From: Halanaerobium sp046541575
GTDB taxonomy: Bacteria > Bacillota > Halanaerobiia > Halanaerobiales > Halanaerobiaceae
Assembly (NCBI GenBank): GCA_046541575.1
Contig: JBKHDA010000002.1
Coordinates: 9,413-73,412 of the forward strand
Length of the DNA: 64,000 nucleotides
Direction: 5' to 3'
Both the position numbers and the translations under genes were made by a program. Under the pieces are notes generated by a model that searched no databases, was not told where the DNA came from, and worked only from the letters and a program-made list of their open reading frames with translations. Within the stretch, counting starts at the first letter, position 1; every line of letters begins with the position of its first letter. Shown piece by piece: positions 15,875-24,021 of this stretch.

Positions 15875-16966
15875 ATGAAAATAGGAATTGTTGGACTGCC
15901 CAATGTTGGAAAATCAACTCTTTTTAATGCACTAACAGAAGCAGGAGCTGATGCAGAAAATTATCCCTTTTGTACAATAGATCCTAATGTTGGGGTTGTA
16001 CCCGTACCGGATCAGAGACTTGACTGGCTGGCAGAAAAATATCAGCCTGAAAAGAAAACACCAACGGTTATTGAATTTGTCGATATTGCAGGTTTAGTAG
16101 AAGGAGCGAGCCGTGGTGAAGGTCTTGGTAATAAATTTTTAGCTCATATTAGAGAGGTAGATGCTGTTGCTCAGGTGGTGCGCTGTTTTGATGACAAAAA
16201 CATAACTCATGTTGATGGTAAAATTTCTCCTGATCGAGATATTGACATTATTAATACAGAATTAATGATGGCAGATTTGACTCAGGTTGATAAAAGATTA
16301 GAAAAAGCTAAAAAGCAGGCCAAAAGCGGAGATAAAATTTACCTTAAAGAAGTTGAGGCACTGGAAAAAATAGCTGATGCTCTAGAAGAAGGTAAAAATA
16401 TTCGCCAGTTAGAACTCAGCGAAACCGGTAAACGTCTGGTTAAAGAACTCCAGCTCTTAAGTGCTAAGCCGATAATTTATCTGGCAAATGTAAATGAAGA
16501 TGATATCAATACCGGCCAGAATGAGCTGGTAAAAGAAGTCAAAGCTCATGCTGAAAGAGATGGAGCTGAGGTAGTAGAAATAAGTGCTAAGATTGAAGCA
16601 GATATTGCTGAACTTGATGAAGATGAAAAAGAAATGTTTTTAGATGAACTTGGTCTTAATGATTCGGGTTTAGATCGAGTAATCAAAGCTGGTTATCAAT
16701 TATTAAATCTGCTTACTTTTTTAACAGCCGGGGAAAAAGAGTGCAGGGCCTGGACTGTAGAAAGAGGTTCAACTGCACCGGAAGCAGCCGGCCGGATCCA
16801 CAGTGATATGGAAAAAGGATTTATCAGAGCTGAAATTGTTAGTTTTGAAGATTTAAAGAGAGTTGGGTCAATGGCAGAGGCCAGAGAGGAAGGTCTCTTA
16901 AGATTGGAAGGTAAAGATTATATAATGCAGGATGGGGATGTGTGTCACTTTAGGTTTAATGTCTGA
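15875..16966 (+). CDS. ychF: Redox-responsive ATPase YchF (Obg-like)
   Basis: This universally conserved Obg-family P-loop ATPase associates with ribosomes. The 363-residue product has GLPNVGKSTLFNALT (G1) at residues 6-20, DIAGLVEGASRGEGLGN (G3) at about 70, and the adenine-specifying NVNEDD in place of the GTPase NKxD. A C-terminal TGS domain (about 280-363) ends DYIMQDGDVCHFRFNV. It is in the conserved order DUF951-ychF-(PAP2)-rpsF-ssb-rpsR. A palindromic element begins two bases after its stop. Confidence 0.95.
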   Translation: MKIGIVGLPNVGKSTLFNALTEAGADAENYPFCTIDPNVGVVPVPDQRLDWLAEKYQPEKKTPTVIEFVDIAGLVEGASRGEGLGNKFLAHIREVDAVAQVVRCFDDKNITHVDGKISPDRDIDIINTELMMADLTQVDKRLEKAKKQAKSGDKIYLKEVEALEKIADALEEGKNIRQLELSETGKRLVKELQLLSAKPIIYLANVNEDDINTGQNELVKEVKAHAERDGAEVVEISAKIEADIAELDEDEKEMFLDELGLNDSGLDRVIKAGYQLLNLLTFLTAGEKECRAWTVERGSTAPEAAGRIHSDMEKGFIRAEIVSFEDLKRVGSMAEAREEGLLRLEGKDYIMQDGDVCHFRFNV

Positions 16967-16968
16967 TC

Positions 16969-17135
16969 TTATCAAAAGTTTATTTTGTTACAATCTTCAT
17001 TTGCGATTTTTTATTAAATTAAATGCTGATTTTTCTAATGTTTCTGTGTAATATAGTTGTATTTGGAAAAATCTATACGCATTTAATTTACAAAAAATCT
17101 ATTTCGATTGAATTCACAAAATAAACTTTTGATAA
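16969..17135. repeat. Long palindromic (MITE-like) intergenic element
   Basis: A perfect 20-bp terminal inverted repeat (16969-16988 against 17116-17135, TTATCAAAAGTTTATTTTGT) bounds 167 bp. The inner arms also mirror each other imperfectly: GATTTTTTATTAAATTAAATGC near 17006 matches the reverse complement of the stretch ending near 17105. No protein is encoded. It begins just after the ychF stop. It could be a MITE or a large RNA hairpin acting as terminator. Confidence 0.75.
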
Positions 17136-17201
17136 TCTCTCTCTAATGGATTCCGGAAAATCTACTTCTTAAGACGGCAGGAAAGTTAAGAGGCAAAAGC
17201 T

Positions 17202-17708
17202 ATGATAAAGAAAATTGACCAAAAATTATTTTTTGTAATGTATGATTTCACTGTCAGTCATGAGTTTATTTCAAAGCTGGCAGTTTTTATTACAAAATTT
17301 TCCCCAAAGTTTTTTTCATTAATTTATTTTATAGTTGGCGGCTGGCTGATTTATACCGGTAATTTCAGACTTAGAGCTTTTATTTTAATTCCGGCTGCTG
17401 TATATTTGTTAGTTAAATCAATACCAATATTTTATAACCGCAGGCGGCCTTTTGCTGAGCTTGTTTTACAAAATTTAGTTAATCAGAAGGAGGACCACTC
17501 TTTTCCCAGTACTCATACAGCCAGTTCAATGATTATTTCTCTGGTTATTTTAAATATCAGCTTTGAATTGGGAATTTTAATGATTGTTCTGGCATTTTTA
17601 ACAGCTTTATCCAGAATAATGGTTGGTGTACATTATCCTACCGATATTTTGGGGGGCTGGTTGATAGCTATGATATTTTATTTTTTTGGAATTAACATTT
17701 TAATTTGA
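17202..17708 (+). CDS. PAP2-family membrane phosphatase (undecaprenyl-diphosphatase-like)
   Basis: This membrane acid phosphatase probably acts on undecaprenyl pyrophosphate or another lipid phosphate. The 168-residue product has several TM segments and the three PAP2 motifs: RRRPF at about 84 (KxxxxxxRP), SFPSTHTASS at about 102 (PSGH with Thr for Gly), and SRIMVGVHYPTD at about 140 (SRxxxxxHxxxD). The catalytic His and Arg residues are all present. Its length resembles BcrC-type enzymes. Substrate is inferred only. It is inserted between ychF and rpsF, which are usually adjacent. Confidence 0.85.
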   Translation: MIKKIDQKLFFVMYDFTVSHEFISKLAVFITKFSPKFFSLIYFIVGGWLIYTGNFRLRAFILIPAAVYLLVKSIPIFYNRRRPFAELVLQNLVNQKEDHSFPSTHTASSMIISLVILNISFELGILMIVLAFLTALSRIMVGVHYPTDILGGWLIAMIFYFFGINILI

Positions 17709-17755
17709 ATAAAAATGTTTTTGCAGTAGTTAGAATCAGGGTGCATTCAGCTGGC

Positions 17756-17794
17756 AAATTTCGACATAAATCGGGTGGTACACGGTACCTGCAC
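17756..17794 (-). repeat. Dispersed intergenic repeat, copy 1
   Basis: Read on the minus strand this is GTGCAGGTACCGTGTACC followed by ACCCGATTTATGTCGAAATTT. It is almost identical (about one difference over 37 bases) to the copy at 41246-41284. It lies 8 bp upstream of the -35 of the rpsF promoter. Confidence 0.8.
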
Positions 17795-17801
17795 ATTTTA
17801 T

Positions 17802-17830
17802 TTGCATCTTAAGTTAATAGCTGTTATAAT
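17802..17830 (+). promoter_or_regulatory. Promoter and leader of rpsF-ssb-rpsR
   Basis: TTGCAT (17802-17807), 17-bp spacer, TATAAT (17825-17830) with TG one base upstream (extended -10). The roughly 65-nt leader after it contains a CTGCTAGCAG palindrome and a CCG before the ribosome binding site. Ribosomal S6:S18 autoregulatory leaders occur at this place in other bacteria, but I cannot confirm the fold here. Confidence 0.6.
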
Positions 17831-17901
17831 ATAGATTGGTTTAAAATTCCATGCTCTGCTAGCAGCAGGGCCATTAGTCCGTGTGGAGGAGGTGAATGTA
17901 A

Positions 17902-18201
17902 ATGGAAGCAAGAAAAAGAGATTATGAAACAACTTTTGTACTTAAGCCGGATCTTGAAGATGAAGAAAAGCAGACTATTCTTCAGCGTGTAAAGAATGCA
18001 ATTTCTGAACATGAGGGAGAAGTAACCGAGGTTGACGCCTGGGGTAAGAAGCAGTTAGCTTATGAGATTAAGGATTATCGTTCTGGTGATTATACAATCT
18101 TAGAATTCAATGCTCAGACTACCGTAGTTAATGAGTTAGAGAGAATCTTTAAGATTATGGATGGTGTACTTCGTTATTTAGTAGTTAGAAATGATGCATA
18201 A
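17902..18201 (+). CDS. rpsF: 30S ribosomal protein S6
   Basis: S6 binds 16S rRNA as a heterodimer with S18 on the 30S platform. The 99-residue product has the family features RDYETTFVLKPDLEDEEKQ and DAWGKKQLAYEIKDYRSGDY, and ends with FKIMDGVLRYLVVRND. RBS GGAGGAGGTG precedes ATG 17902. It heads the rpsF-ssb-rpsR operon. Confidence 0.97.
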   Translation: MEARKRDYETTFVLKPDLEDEEKQTILQRVKNAISEHEGEVTEVDAWGKKQLAYEIKDYRSGDYTILEFNAQTTVVNELERIFKIMDGVLRYLVVRNDA

Positions 18202-18225
18202 TATAAATTTAGGTGGTGAATACTC

Positions 18226-18708
18226 TTGTTAAATAGAATTGTTTTAATCGGCCGCCTGACACGAGATCCTGAGCTTCGCTATACCAGTAACGGAACTCCA
18301 GTCTGTAATTTTACACTGGCAGTAGAAAGAAATTATACCAACCGTGATGGAGATAGAGATGTAGATTTTATCAATATCGTAACCTGGCGGGGTCTGGCGG
18401 AAAATTGTGCCCGTCATCTTGGAAAAGGTAGACTGGTTGGAGTTGATGGATCCTTACAAATACGTAAGAGCGAAAACAATAACCGAACTTATATAAATCC
18501 TGAAGTAAACGCCGATAATGTGCGTTTTCTCGACTTCGGCAACAGCAATAAAAGCCGCAGTAATAATCAGGGACAGTATAAAAATAATAATCAGCAGCAG
18601 AAAAAGAAGTCTGATTCTTCTCAGCAGAATAAAAAGAAGGAACAGGATGATTTTGACGCTCAATTTGATGATAATTTTGATGCTGATGATTTTGATGTAC
18701 CATTTTAA
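18226..18708 (+). CDS. ssb: Single-stranded DNA-binding protein
   Basis: SSB coats single-stranded DNA and recruits replication and repair proteins through its C-terminal tip. The 160-residue product has an OB fold at about 1-105 (LNRIVLIGRLTRDPELRYT, then VDFINIVTWRGLAENCARHLGKG), a Gln/Asn/Lys/Ser-rich linker, and the acidic tail ending DDFDVPF, the canonical partner-binding tip. Start is TTG 18226 after AGGTGGTG. Confidence 0.96.
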   Translation: MLNRIVLIGRLTRDPELRYTSNGTPVCNFTLAVERNYTNRDGDRDVDFINIVTWRGLAENCARHLGKGRLVGVDGSLQIRKSENNNRTYINPEVNADNVRFLDFGNSNKSRSNNQGQYKNNNQQQKKKSDSSQQNKKKEQDDFDAQFDDNFDADDFDVPF

Positions 18709-18725
18709 AAAGGAGGTAAATTTGA

Positions 18726-18941
18726 ATGCCTAGAGGTAGAAATAAATCATGTCATTTTTGTGCAAATGAAGATAAAAAAATCGATTATAAAGACTTAAGA
18801 ACTTTAAATAGATATCTTACAGATCGTGGTAAAATTATGCCGCGTCGTGTAACTGGAAACTGTTCCAAACACCAAAAATTAATTACTAAGGCAGTAAAAA
18901 GAGCTAGATCAGTTGCTTTACTGCCATATGTAAAAGAATAA
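18726..18941 (+). CDS. rpsR: 30S ribosomal protein S18
   Basis: S18 is the S6 partner on the 30S platform. The 71-residue product includes KIDYKDLRTLNRYLTDRGKI, MPRRVTGNCSKHQKLITKAV and KRARSVALLPYV, all family-typical. The N-terminal CHFCANE retains a CxxC pair, characteristic of the zinc-type (C+) S18 form in part. A terminator follows directly. Confidence 0.97.
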   Translation: MPRGRNKSCHFCANEDKKIDYKDLRTLNRYLTDRGKIMPRRVTGNCSKHQKLITKAVKRARSVALLPYVKE

Positions 18942-18952
18942 GCATTTAATTA

Positions 18953-18987
18953 GGGAGGCAAAATCTATGATGGCGCCTCCTTTCTTT
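18953..18987 (+). terminator. Terminator after rpsR
   Basis: GGGAGGC (18953-18959) pairs with GCCTCC (18975-18980), followed by TTTCTTT. Confidence 0.75.
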
Positions 18988-19031
18988 CATAATAACCGTT
19001 ATTTTTCCCGGCAGATGAGGTGATAAATTAA

Positions 19032-19916
19032 ATGGATATTAGAAGATATAAAGACAGTATTAGAACCGTGGCCTACATAATTCTATTAACTGCAGTTAAT
19101 TATTTTATTCCTTTTTTATCAATGGCAGTTATGATACTCTGGCCGGTACCAATAGTCTATCTTGTTCAGAAAAAAGAAAGCAGTGGTGTGATTGGGGTAA
19201 TTGTAATTGCTGCTTTAATAAATGGACTATTATTTGGAACTCTAATGGGATTGATGACTGTAATTGGTTTTGGGCTGGTGGGTTTTGTAATTGGTAATGT
19301 AATTAAAGAGGGCCTATCTCCTTTAAAAACCCTAATCACAGCTGTAATTACAGTAATAATTTCACAGGCTTTAATATTTTATGTTTCATCTGGAATGCTC
19401 AATTTAAACTACCAGACTCTGCTGCAGCAGGCTATAGAGAGTTTAAGTAGTGACTTTGATCAGCAGTCGGTAGAACAGCTGATTAATGCTCAGATGAGTA
19501 TGATCAGAATGATATTTCCTGCATTACTTGCTATTTCTGCAAGTATTACCGGGATTTTAAATTATTATGTATCTGCCTGGTACTTAAGAAGAAGAGGATT
19601 AAATATAGAATTATATAAAGCGGTAAGTAACTGGTATTTTCCCCGCTGGTTTGTTTCAATTTTAATTGTTCTTTCTCTTTTATTTACTTCGAATCCAATT
19701 TTTTTGAATATAAATATTTTCATGTTTTTCCTGGCATTTTTGCAGGGATTTGCAGTTCTGATGTATTATTTATCAAAAAAAAGCAGTTCATTTTTACTTA
19801 AATCTTTTATGATTTTTTTAATTTTTATTTTTCCACCAGTTCCAATTATCCTTATTTTAATGGGGTTATTGGATATGTGGTTTAATTTTAGAAAGCAGAC
19901 AAATCAACCCGGTTAA
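19032..19916 (+). CDS. DUF2232 (YybS-like) multi-pass membrane protein
   Basis: This 294-residue protein has about eight hydrophobic segments. Sequence style and position (between rpsR and rplI) match the YybS/DUF2232 family, predicted to be membrane transport-like but functionally unassigned. RBS GAGGTGAT precedes ATG 19032. In Bacillus, yybS is followed by gdpP (yybT, a cyclic-di-AMP phosphodiesterase) before rplI; here gdpP is absent and rplI follows after 23 bp. Confidence 0.75.
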   Translation: MDIRRYKDSIRTVAYIILLTAVNYFIPFLSMAVMILWPVPIVYLVQKKESSGVIGVIVIAALINGLLFGTLMGLMTVIGFGLVGFVIGNVIKEGLSPLKTLITAVITVIISQALIFYVSSGMLNLNYQTLLQQAIESLSSDFDQQSVEQLINAQMSMIRMIFPALLAISASITGILNYYVSAWYLRRRGLNIELYKAVSNWYFPRWFVSILIVLSLLFTSNPIFLNINIFMFFLAFLQGFAVLMYYLSKKSSSFLLKSFMIFLIFIFPPVPIILILMGLLDMWFNFRKQTNQPG

Positions 19917-19939
19917 AATGATTAAGGAGGTAAGAAATT

Positions 19940-20383
19940 ATGAAAGTAGTATTAACAGAAGATGTAAAAAAATTAGGTTCTAAAGGTGATGTTGTTGATG
20001 CAGCAGATGGATATGCCCGTAATTATTTAATGCCCCGCGGACTGGCAGTAGAAGCAACTCAGCAGAAAATTAAAGAGTTAAAAGAAAAAGAAGCAAAGAA
20101 AAACCGTTTAGAATCAGAAAAAAGAGAAGATGCGAAAAAGCTGAAATCAAAATTAGAATCAGAAAAATTTGTAATTAAAGTTAAGGCTGGAGATAACGGC
20201 AGATTATTTGGTTCAGTCAACACCAAAGATATTGCCGAAGCAGCTGCAGATAAGGGTTATGATATTGATAAGCGCAAAATTGAACTTGATGATTCCATTA
20301 AATCTTTAGGAATGCATACTGTACAAACAAAGCTTTATGATGATATTGTAGCTAATTTAAAGGTTAATGTGAAAGAGAAATAA
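19940..20383 (+). CDS. rplI: 50S ribosomal protein L9
   Basis: L9 is a two-domain 50S protein that limits frameshifting. The 147-residue product has the N-domain MKVVLTEDVKKLGSKGDVV and YARNYLMPRGLAVEA, a long connecting helix rich in Lys/Glu (about 45-75), and the C-domain with GDNGRLFGSVNTKDIAEA. RBS AAGGAGG is upstream. In Bacillus the replicative helicase gene follows rplI; here it lies 9 kb away in opposite orientation. Confidence 0.97.
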   Translation: MKVVLTEDVKKLGSKGDVVDAADGYARNYLMPRGLAVEATQQKIKELKEKEAKKNRLESEKREDAKKLKSKLESEKFVIKVKAGDNGRLFGSVNTKDIAEAAADKGYDIDKRKIELDDSIKSLGMHTVQTKLYDDIVANLKVNVKEK

Positions 20384-20691
20384 GTTTTTCCTGTATTTAT
20401 TTTTAAAAGCTAGTCCAGATTGATTTAATAAAAAATAAACAAGCTAAAGCCTGCCATATTAGGCAGGCTTTTATTTTTTATCTTGTAAATTTTAAATAAA
20501 TTATGCAAAAAAATAAAAGAAAAATATTTGAGAGGGTTTGACATTACTAACTAAAGCGGATTGAAGTTTTAGTGAGTTATATTTTTTAAAAAAGGTGATT
20601 TTAATTAGATCCCGAATTATATAATATAGATAATTGAAAAAAGGACTTTTTTAATAAATAGAGAATTATAAAACTACAGGAGGTCGATATT
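20384..20691. other. Intergenic region rplI-uspA with terminator
   Basis: A strong intrinsic terminator for rplI is at 20446-20478: AAAGCCTGCC / GGCAGGCTTT followed by TATTTTTT. Beyond it are a TTGACA at 20538-20543 without a convincing -10, and a TATAAT at 20620-20625 without a convincing -35. The latter is the better start point for uspA. Nothing else is recognisable. Confidence 0.7.
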
Positions 20692-21153
20692 ATGAAAAAA
20701 ATTCTGGTAGCTGTTGATGGTTCTGAAAGTGCTCAAAAAGCTGCTCAAAAAGCGGCAGAAATTGCTGGAGACTTAGAGGCAGAAGTAACTTTGATTCATG
20801 TTTATACGGAGACGGCTCAAATTCCAGTTAACCAGTTTAACGAAGTGGCCTCTTATCTTTCTGCTGAAACTATGGAAAGCATTATGGAACAGCAGGAAAA
20901 TACCATCAAAGATAAAAGGCAAAAAATTCTTGATCAGGATGCTCAATTCTTTCAGGAGCAGGGACTTGAAGTAGATAAAGTATTACTTCACGGTGATCCT
21001 GCTGATGAGGTTTGTGAATATGCAGCTGAAAATAATTTCGACTTAATTGTGGTTGCTGATAAGGGGCACGGAAAAGTAGAAAGATTCCTGCTCGGCAGTA
21101 TCAGTGATAAAATTGTAAGACATGCTGAAACTTCGGTGATGGTTGTTAAGTAG
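20692..21153 (+). CDS. Universal stress protein UspA family
   Basis: This 153-residue single-domain Usp protein is cytoplasmic and possibly ATP-binding. It begins KKILVAVDGSESAQKAAQKA; the C-terminal part has LIVVADKGHGKVERFLLGSISDKIV, matching the G-x2-G-x9-G-S/T nucleotide-loop arrangement with a slightly altered first Gly pair. RBS AGGAGG precedes ATG 20692. It is a single gene; a long hairpin follows at 21214. Confidence 0.9.
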   Translation: MKKILVAVDGSESAQKAAQKAAEIAGDLEAEVTLIHVYTETAQIPVNQFNEVASYLSAETMESIMEQQENTIKDKRQKILDQDAQFFQEQGLEVDKVLLHGDPADEVCEYAAENNFDLIVVADKGHGKVERFLLGSISDKIVRHAETSVMVVK

Positions 21154-21213
21154 TTTTTAGTTTAGATTTACTATTATTAGTTAGAGTAAAATTTTAAAAA
21201 AATAATTAATTAT

Positions 21214-21271
21214 AAAGACTCTCCTGAAGATAGATATTTAAGTAAAATTAATCTATCAAAGGGGAGTCTTT
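21214..21271. terminator. Long hairpin after uspA
   Basis: AAAGACTCTCC (21214-21224) pairs with GGGGAGTCTTT (21261-21271), with an inner GATAGAT/ATCTATC stem. There is no clean T run on the plus strand, so terminator activity is likely but not certain. Confidence 0.55.
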
Positions 21272-21334
21272 ACGGTTTTAATGCAAAATTGAGAGGCTGA
21301 CTCTGGCAGCTATTTTTGTTTTTAAAAAAAGAAG

Positions 21335-21394
21335 TTGACAAAGTAAAATTAAAATAATACAATGTGACTACAAAGTCATGTGACTTTAAAGTCA
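21335..21394 (+). promoter_or_regulatory. tetR-transporter promoter with two tandem palindromic operators
   Basis: TTGACA (21335-21340), 17-bp spacer and TACAAT (21358-21363) form a strong promoter. Directly over the expected transcription start lie two palindromes, TGACTACAAAGTCA (21365-21378) and TGACTTTAAAGTCA (21381-21394), whose half-sites are identical and whose centres are 16 bp apart. This is the layout expected of an autorepressing TetR-family operator; binding by the adjacent regulator is inferred. Confidence 0.8.
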
Positions 21395-21456
21395 TAATAT
21401 TTCTGAAAATTTTTTCAAATCAATTTAGCAGGAAACTAATAGAAGAAGGTGAGGCA

Positions 21457-22080
21457 ATGCCTAAACAAACTTTTTTTAATTTAACAGCAGCAAAACAGCA
21501 GCGAGTCATTGATGCTGCCATGGAAGAATTTGCTGCTCATCCATATTTAAAAACCAGTATTAACAGAATAATTGAAAGAGCAGATATTTCAAAGGGGAGC
21601 TTTTATCAGTATTTTAAAAATAAAAAAGATCTCTATAAATATCTAATTGATCTGGTCACAGAGCGAAAAATGGAATTTTTGAGTCAGAAAATTGAAGACT
21701 ATCAAAAACAGGATTTTTTCCCACTCCTAAGAAAACTATTTATCGCTGGGATTCAGTTTCGAAATAAATATCCCCTTATTTCTGCGATTGGTGATCGGCT
21801 TTTAAATGGAGAAAATGAAGCTTTAAAAAATGAAATTTATGCAGAAAGCAAACCAAAAAGTAATGAGTTTTTTGAAGAACTGTTAGAAGGGGCTGTTAGC
21901 AGAGGTGAGGTCGATCCAGAAATTGATATTAAATTCACAGCCTTTATGTTAACTGAGTTTTCAATTAGCATAGTAAATTATTTTTTTGAGCACAGTGATT
22001 CCGATAATTTAGATCAGATTATGGATTATGTTGATAAAATGATTTATATAATGAAAAACGGCATAGCAGAGGGGGAATAA
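21457..22080 (+). CDS. TetR/AcrR-family transcriptional repressor
   Basis: This 207-residue regulator has an N-terminal HTH (about 14-60): AAKQQRVIDAAMEEFAAHPY, TSINRIIERADISKGSFYQYF and KNKKDLYKYL, the classic TetR arrangement. The C-terminal ligand domain has no recognisable ligand motif. I choose ATG 21457 after GAAGGTGAG; the upstream in-frame ATG at 21364 would place the operators in coding sequence. It is first in a five-gene run with an ABC exporter, LolA-like protein and beta-barrel, and probably represses that operon from the tandem palindromes at 21365-21394. Confidence 0.9.
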   Translation: MPKQTFFNLTAAKQQRVIDAAMEEFAAHPYLKTSINRIIERADISKGSFYQYFKNKKDLYKYLIDLVTERKMEFLSQKIEDYQKQDFFPLLRKLFIAGIQFRNKYPLISAIGDRLLNGENEALKNEIYAESKPKSNEFFEELLEGAVSRGEVDPEIDIKFTAFMLTEFSISIVNYFFEHSDSDNLDQIMDYVDKMIYIMKNGIAEGE

Positions 22081-22081
22081 A

Positions 22082-22771
22082 ATGTCTTTAATTAAATTAG
22101 TTGGACTGGAAAAAACTTATCAGCAGGGAAAAATTGCTGTTCCGGCTTTAAGGGGAGTAGATTTAGAAATCGAATCAGGAGAATTTACTACTATTTTTGG
22201 CCCCTCAGGCTCCGGTAAGACAACTCTGCTCAATATGATTGGCTGTCTGGATAAATCAACAGCAGGAGATATAATTTTTGATGATCATTCAATTAATGAT
22301 TTAGATAATAAAGAGTTGGCTGAAGTGAGGCGTTATAATTTGGGTTTTGTTTTTCAGAGCTATAACCTGATTCCGGTTTTAACAGCCTTTGAAAATGTAG
22401 AATTTGCTATTCGTTTGATCGATAAATACAGTAAAAAGGAAAGAAGAGATAAGGTAATGACTCTGCTGGAGGAAGTTGGGCTGAGAGATATGGCTGACCG
22501 CAGACCAAATGAACTTTCAGGAGGCCAAAAACAGCGGGTGGCAGTTGCCAGAGCCTTAATCAAAGAACCCAAATTGGTGCTGGCAGATGAACCAACCGCA
22601 AATCTTGATTCTGAAACAAGCCAGGAAGTTCTGGAATTAATGAAAAAAATGAACGAGGAATTAAATACAACCTTTATTTTTTCAACTCATGATCCTCAGG
22701 TGATGGATTATGCCCGCCGACTGATTGAAATTAAAGATGGTAAAGTAACTAAAGATCAGAGGAGGGATTAG
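22082..22771 (+). CDS. ABC transporter ATPase, LolD/MacB type
   Basis: This is the ATPase of an exporter or extractor system. The 229-residue product has Walker A GPSGSGKTTLLN at about 39-50, Q-loop FVFQSYNLIPVLTAFENV, signature LSGGQKQRVAVARAL at about 140, Walker B LVLADEPTANLD and the switch His in FSTHD. The Q-loop segment SYNLIPxLTAxENV is characteristic of LolD/MacB relatives. It starts one base after tetR ends, and two FtsX-type permeases follow. Confidence 0.92.
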   Translation: MSLIKLVGLEKTYQQGKIAVPALRGVDLEIESGEFTTIFGPSGSGKTTLLNMIGCLDKSTAGDIIFDDHSINDLDNKELAEVRRYNLGFVFQSYNLIPVLTAFENVEFAIRLIDKYSKKERRDKVMTLLEEVGLRDMADRRPNELSGGQKQRVAVARALIKEPKLVLADEPTANLDSETSQEVLELMKKMNEELNTTFIFSTHDPQVMDYARRLIEIKDGKVTKDQRRD

Positions 22772-22773
22772 TC

Positions 22774-24009
22774 ATGTTTTTTCTTAAAATGGCGCTAAAA
22801 AATTTAAGCCGCCACAAAAGAAGAACGGTGATAACTGCTCTGATAATTGCCTTTGCAATTTTAATTTATGTGATGACCGAAGGTTTGATGATTGGAATGA
22901 CCGAGATGTCGTTTAATAATATTATTAATTTAGAAAGTGGTCATCTGCAGGTTGCCAGCCAAAATTACTGGGAGGACAGAAAAGAACTGCCGATGCGGGA
23001 TTTAATTAATCCTGCAGCAGATATTGAATCTGAAATTGAGAAGACCGAGGGTTTTGTGGCTCTGACAGAGCGGCTCAATTTTTCAGTTAATTTAAATAAT
23101 GGGACAGACGAGCTGCCGGTGACTGGTGTTGGTATTGATCTGGATCAGGACAGTCAGATTTTTGAGCTTGATCAACATCTGGTAGCAGGCAGGATGCCGG
23201 AATCTGAAAGCAGTGAGGTCATCATGGGAGCAAAGCTGGCTGAACTGATGGATTTTGAGGTAGGGGATTATGCAACTATGCTGATCCGGAATGAGGAGAA
23301 AACTTTTAATACAATTGATGGAGAAATTGTTGGTTTATTTAATACCCCTCATCCCAGTTTAAATGAGAGCAATGTTTTTCTGCCGTTAACTACAGCTCAG
23401 GAAAGGTTAAATATAGATAATAAGATCAGTCATTATGTAATTCGTTTAAATGATCAGAATCAGGCTGCGGCTGCAGCTAAAGATTTAAATACGAGATTAG
23501 AATCACCTGTAAAAGCCTATTCCTGGAAAGATGCAGCCAGGAGTCTGGTAACAATGCTTGAAATGCAGGATATTGAAACTCAGATTATACTTGCAATCAT
23601 CTTAACTTTAGCAGCTGTAGGAATTGTTAATACTGTTATTCTGTCTGCTTTAGAAAGAATGGAAGAGCTGGGAATGATGAAAGCCCTGGGGATGCATGAC
23701 AGAGAAATTGTGTATACCTTTATGGGAGAAGCAGCCGGGATTGGAATAATTGGTGGTATAATGGGTGTTATTATGGGAATAATTGGACTTGTAATTTTTA
23801 ATATTAATGGAATTGATGTTGCTGCAATGACCGGTGGGGGAGAGATGACATATGGTTTTCCCTTAAGTGGGAGAGTTTATGCAGGCTGGGAAATTAGTTC
23901 TTTTATCTTTGTTTTTATTTATGGAGTTGTAATTTCAGTGCTGGCGAGTATTTTACCTGCTCTCTGGGCAGCGCGTAAAGACCCGGTAAAAGCAATTTAT
24001 CACCGCTAA
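22774..24009 (+). CDS. ABC transporter permease, FtsX/LolC-LolE type (first)
   Basis: This 411-residue permease has the MacB/LolCE topology: N-terminal TM (about 17-40, preceded by LKNLSRHKRRT), a large extracytoplasmic domain (about 45-265), then three TMs (about 270-295, 320-345, 375-400) and DPVKAIYHR at the end. The sequence ERMEELGMMKALGMHDREI in the loop is typical FtsX. It pairs with the next permease as a heterodimer, as LolC and LolE do. Substrate is not known; the LolA-like partner suggests lipoproteins or another envelope lipid. Confidence 0.88.
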   Translation: MFFLKMALKNLSRHKRRTVITALIIAFAILIYVMTEGLMIGMTEMSFNNIINLESGHLQVASQNYWEDRKELPMRDLINPAADIESEIEKTEGFVALTERLNFSVNLNNGTDELPVTGVGIDLDQDSQIFELDQHLVAGRMPESESSEVIMGAKLAELMDFEVGDYATMLIRNEEKTFNTIDGEIVGLFNTPHPSLNESNVFLPLTTAQERLNIDNKISHYVIRLNDQNQAAAAAKDLNTRLESPVKAYSWKDAARSLVTMLEMQDIETQIILAIILTLAAVGIVNTVILSALERMEELGMMKALGMHDREIVYTFMGEAAGIGIIGGIMGVIMGIIGLVIFNINGIDVAAMTGGGEMTYGFPLSGRVYAGWEISSFIFVFIYGVVISVLASILPALWAARKDPVKAIYHR

Positions 24010-24021
24010 GGAGGTTGGGGA

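Noticed and set aside
17831..17901. S6:S18-binding autoregulatory leader before rpsF
   Set aside because: There is a palindrome and a CCG, but I could not draw the known structure with confidence, so it is mentioned only in the promoter entry.
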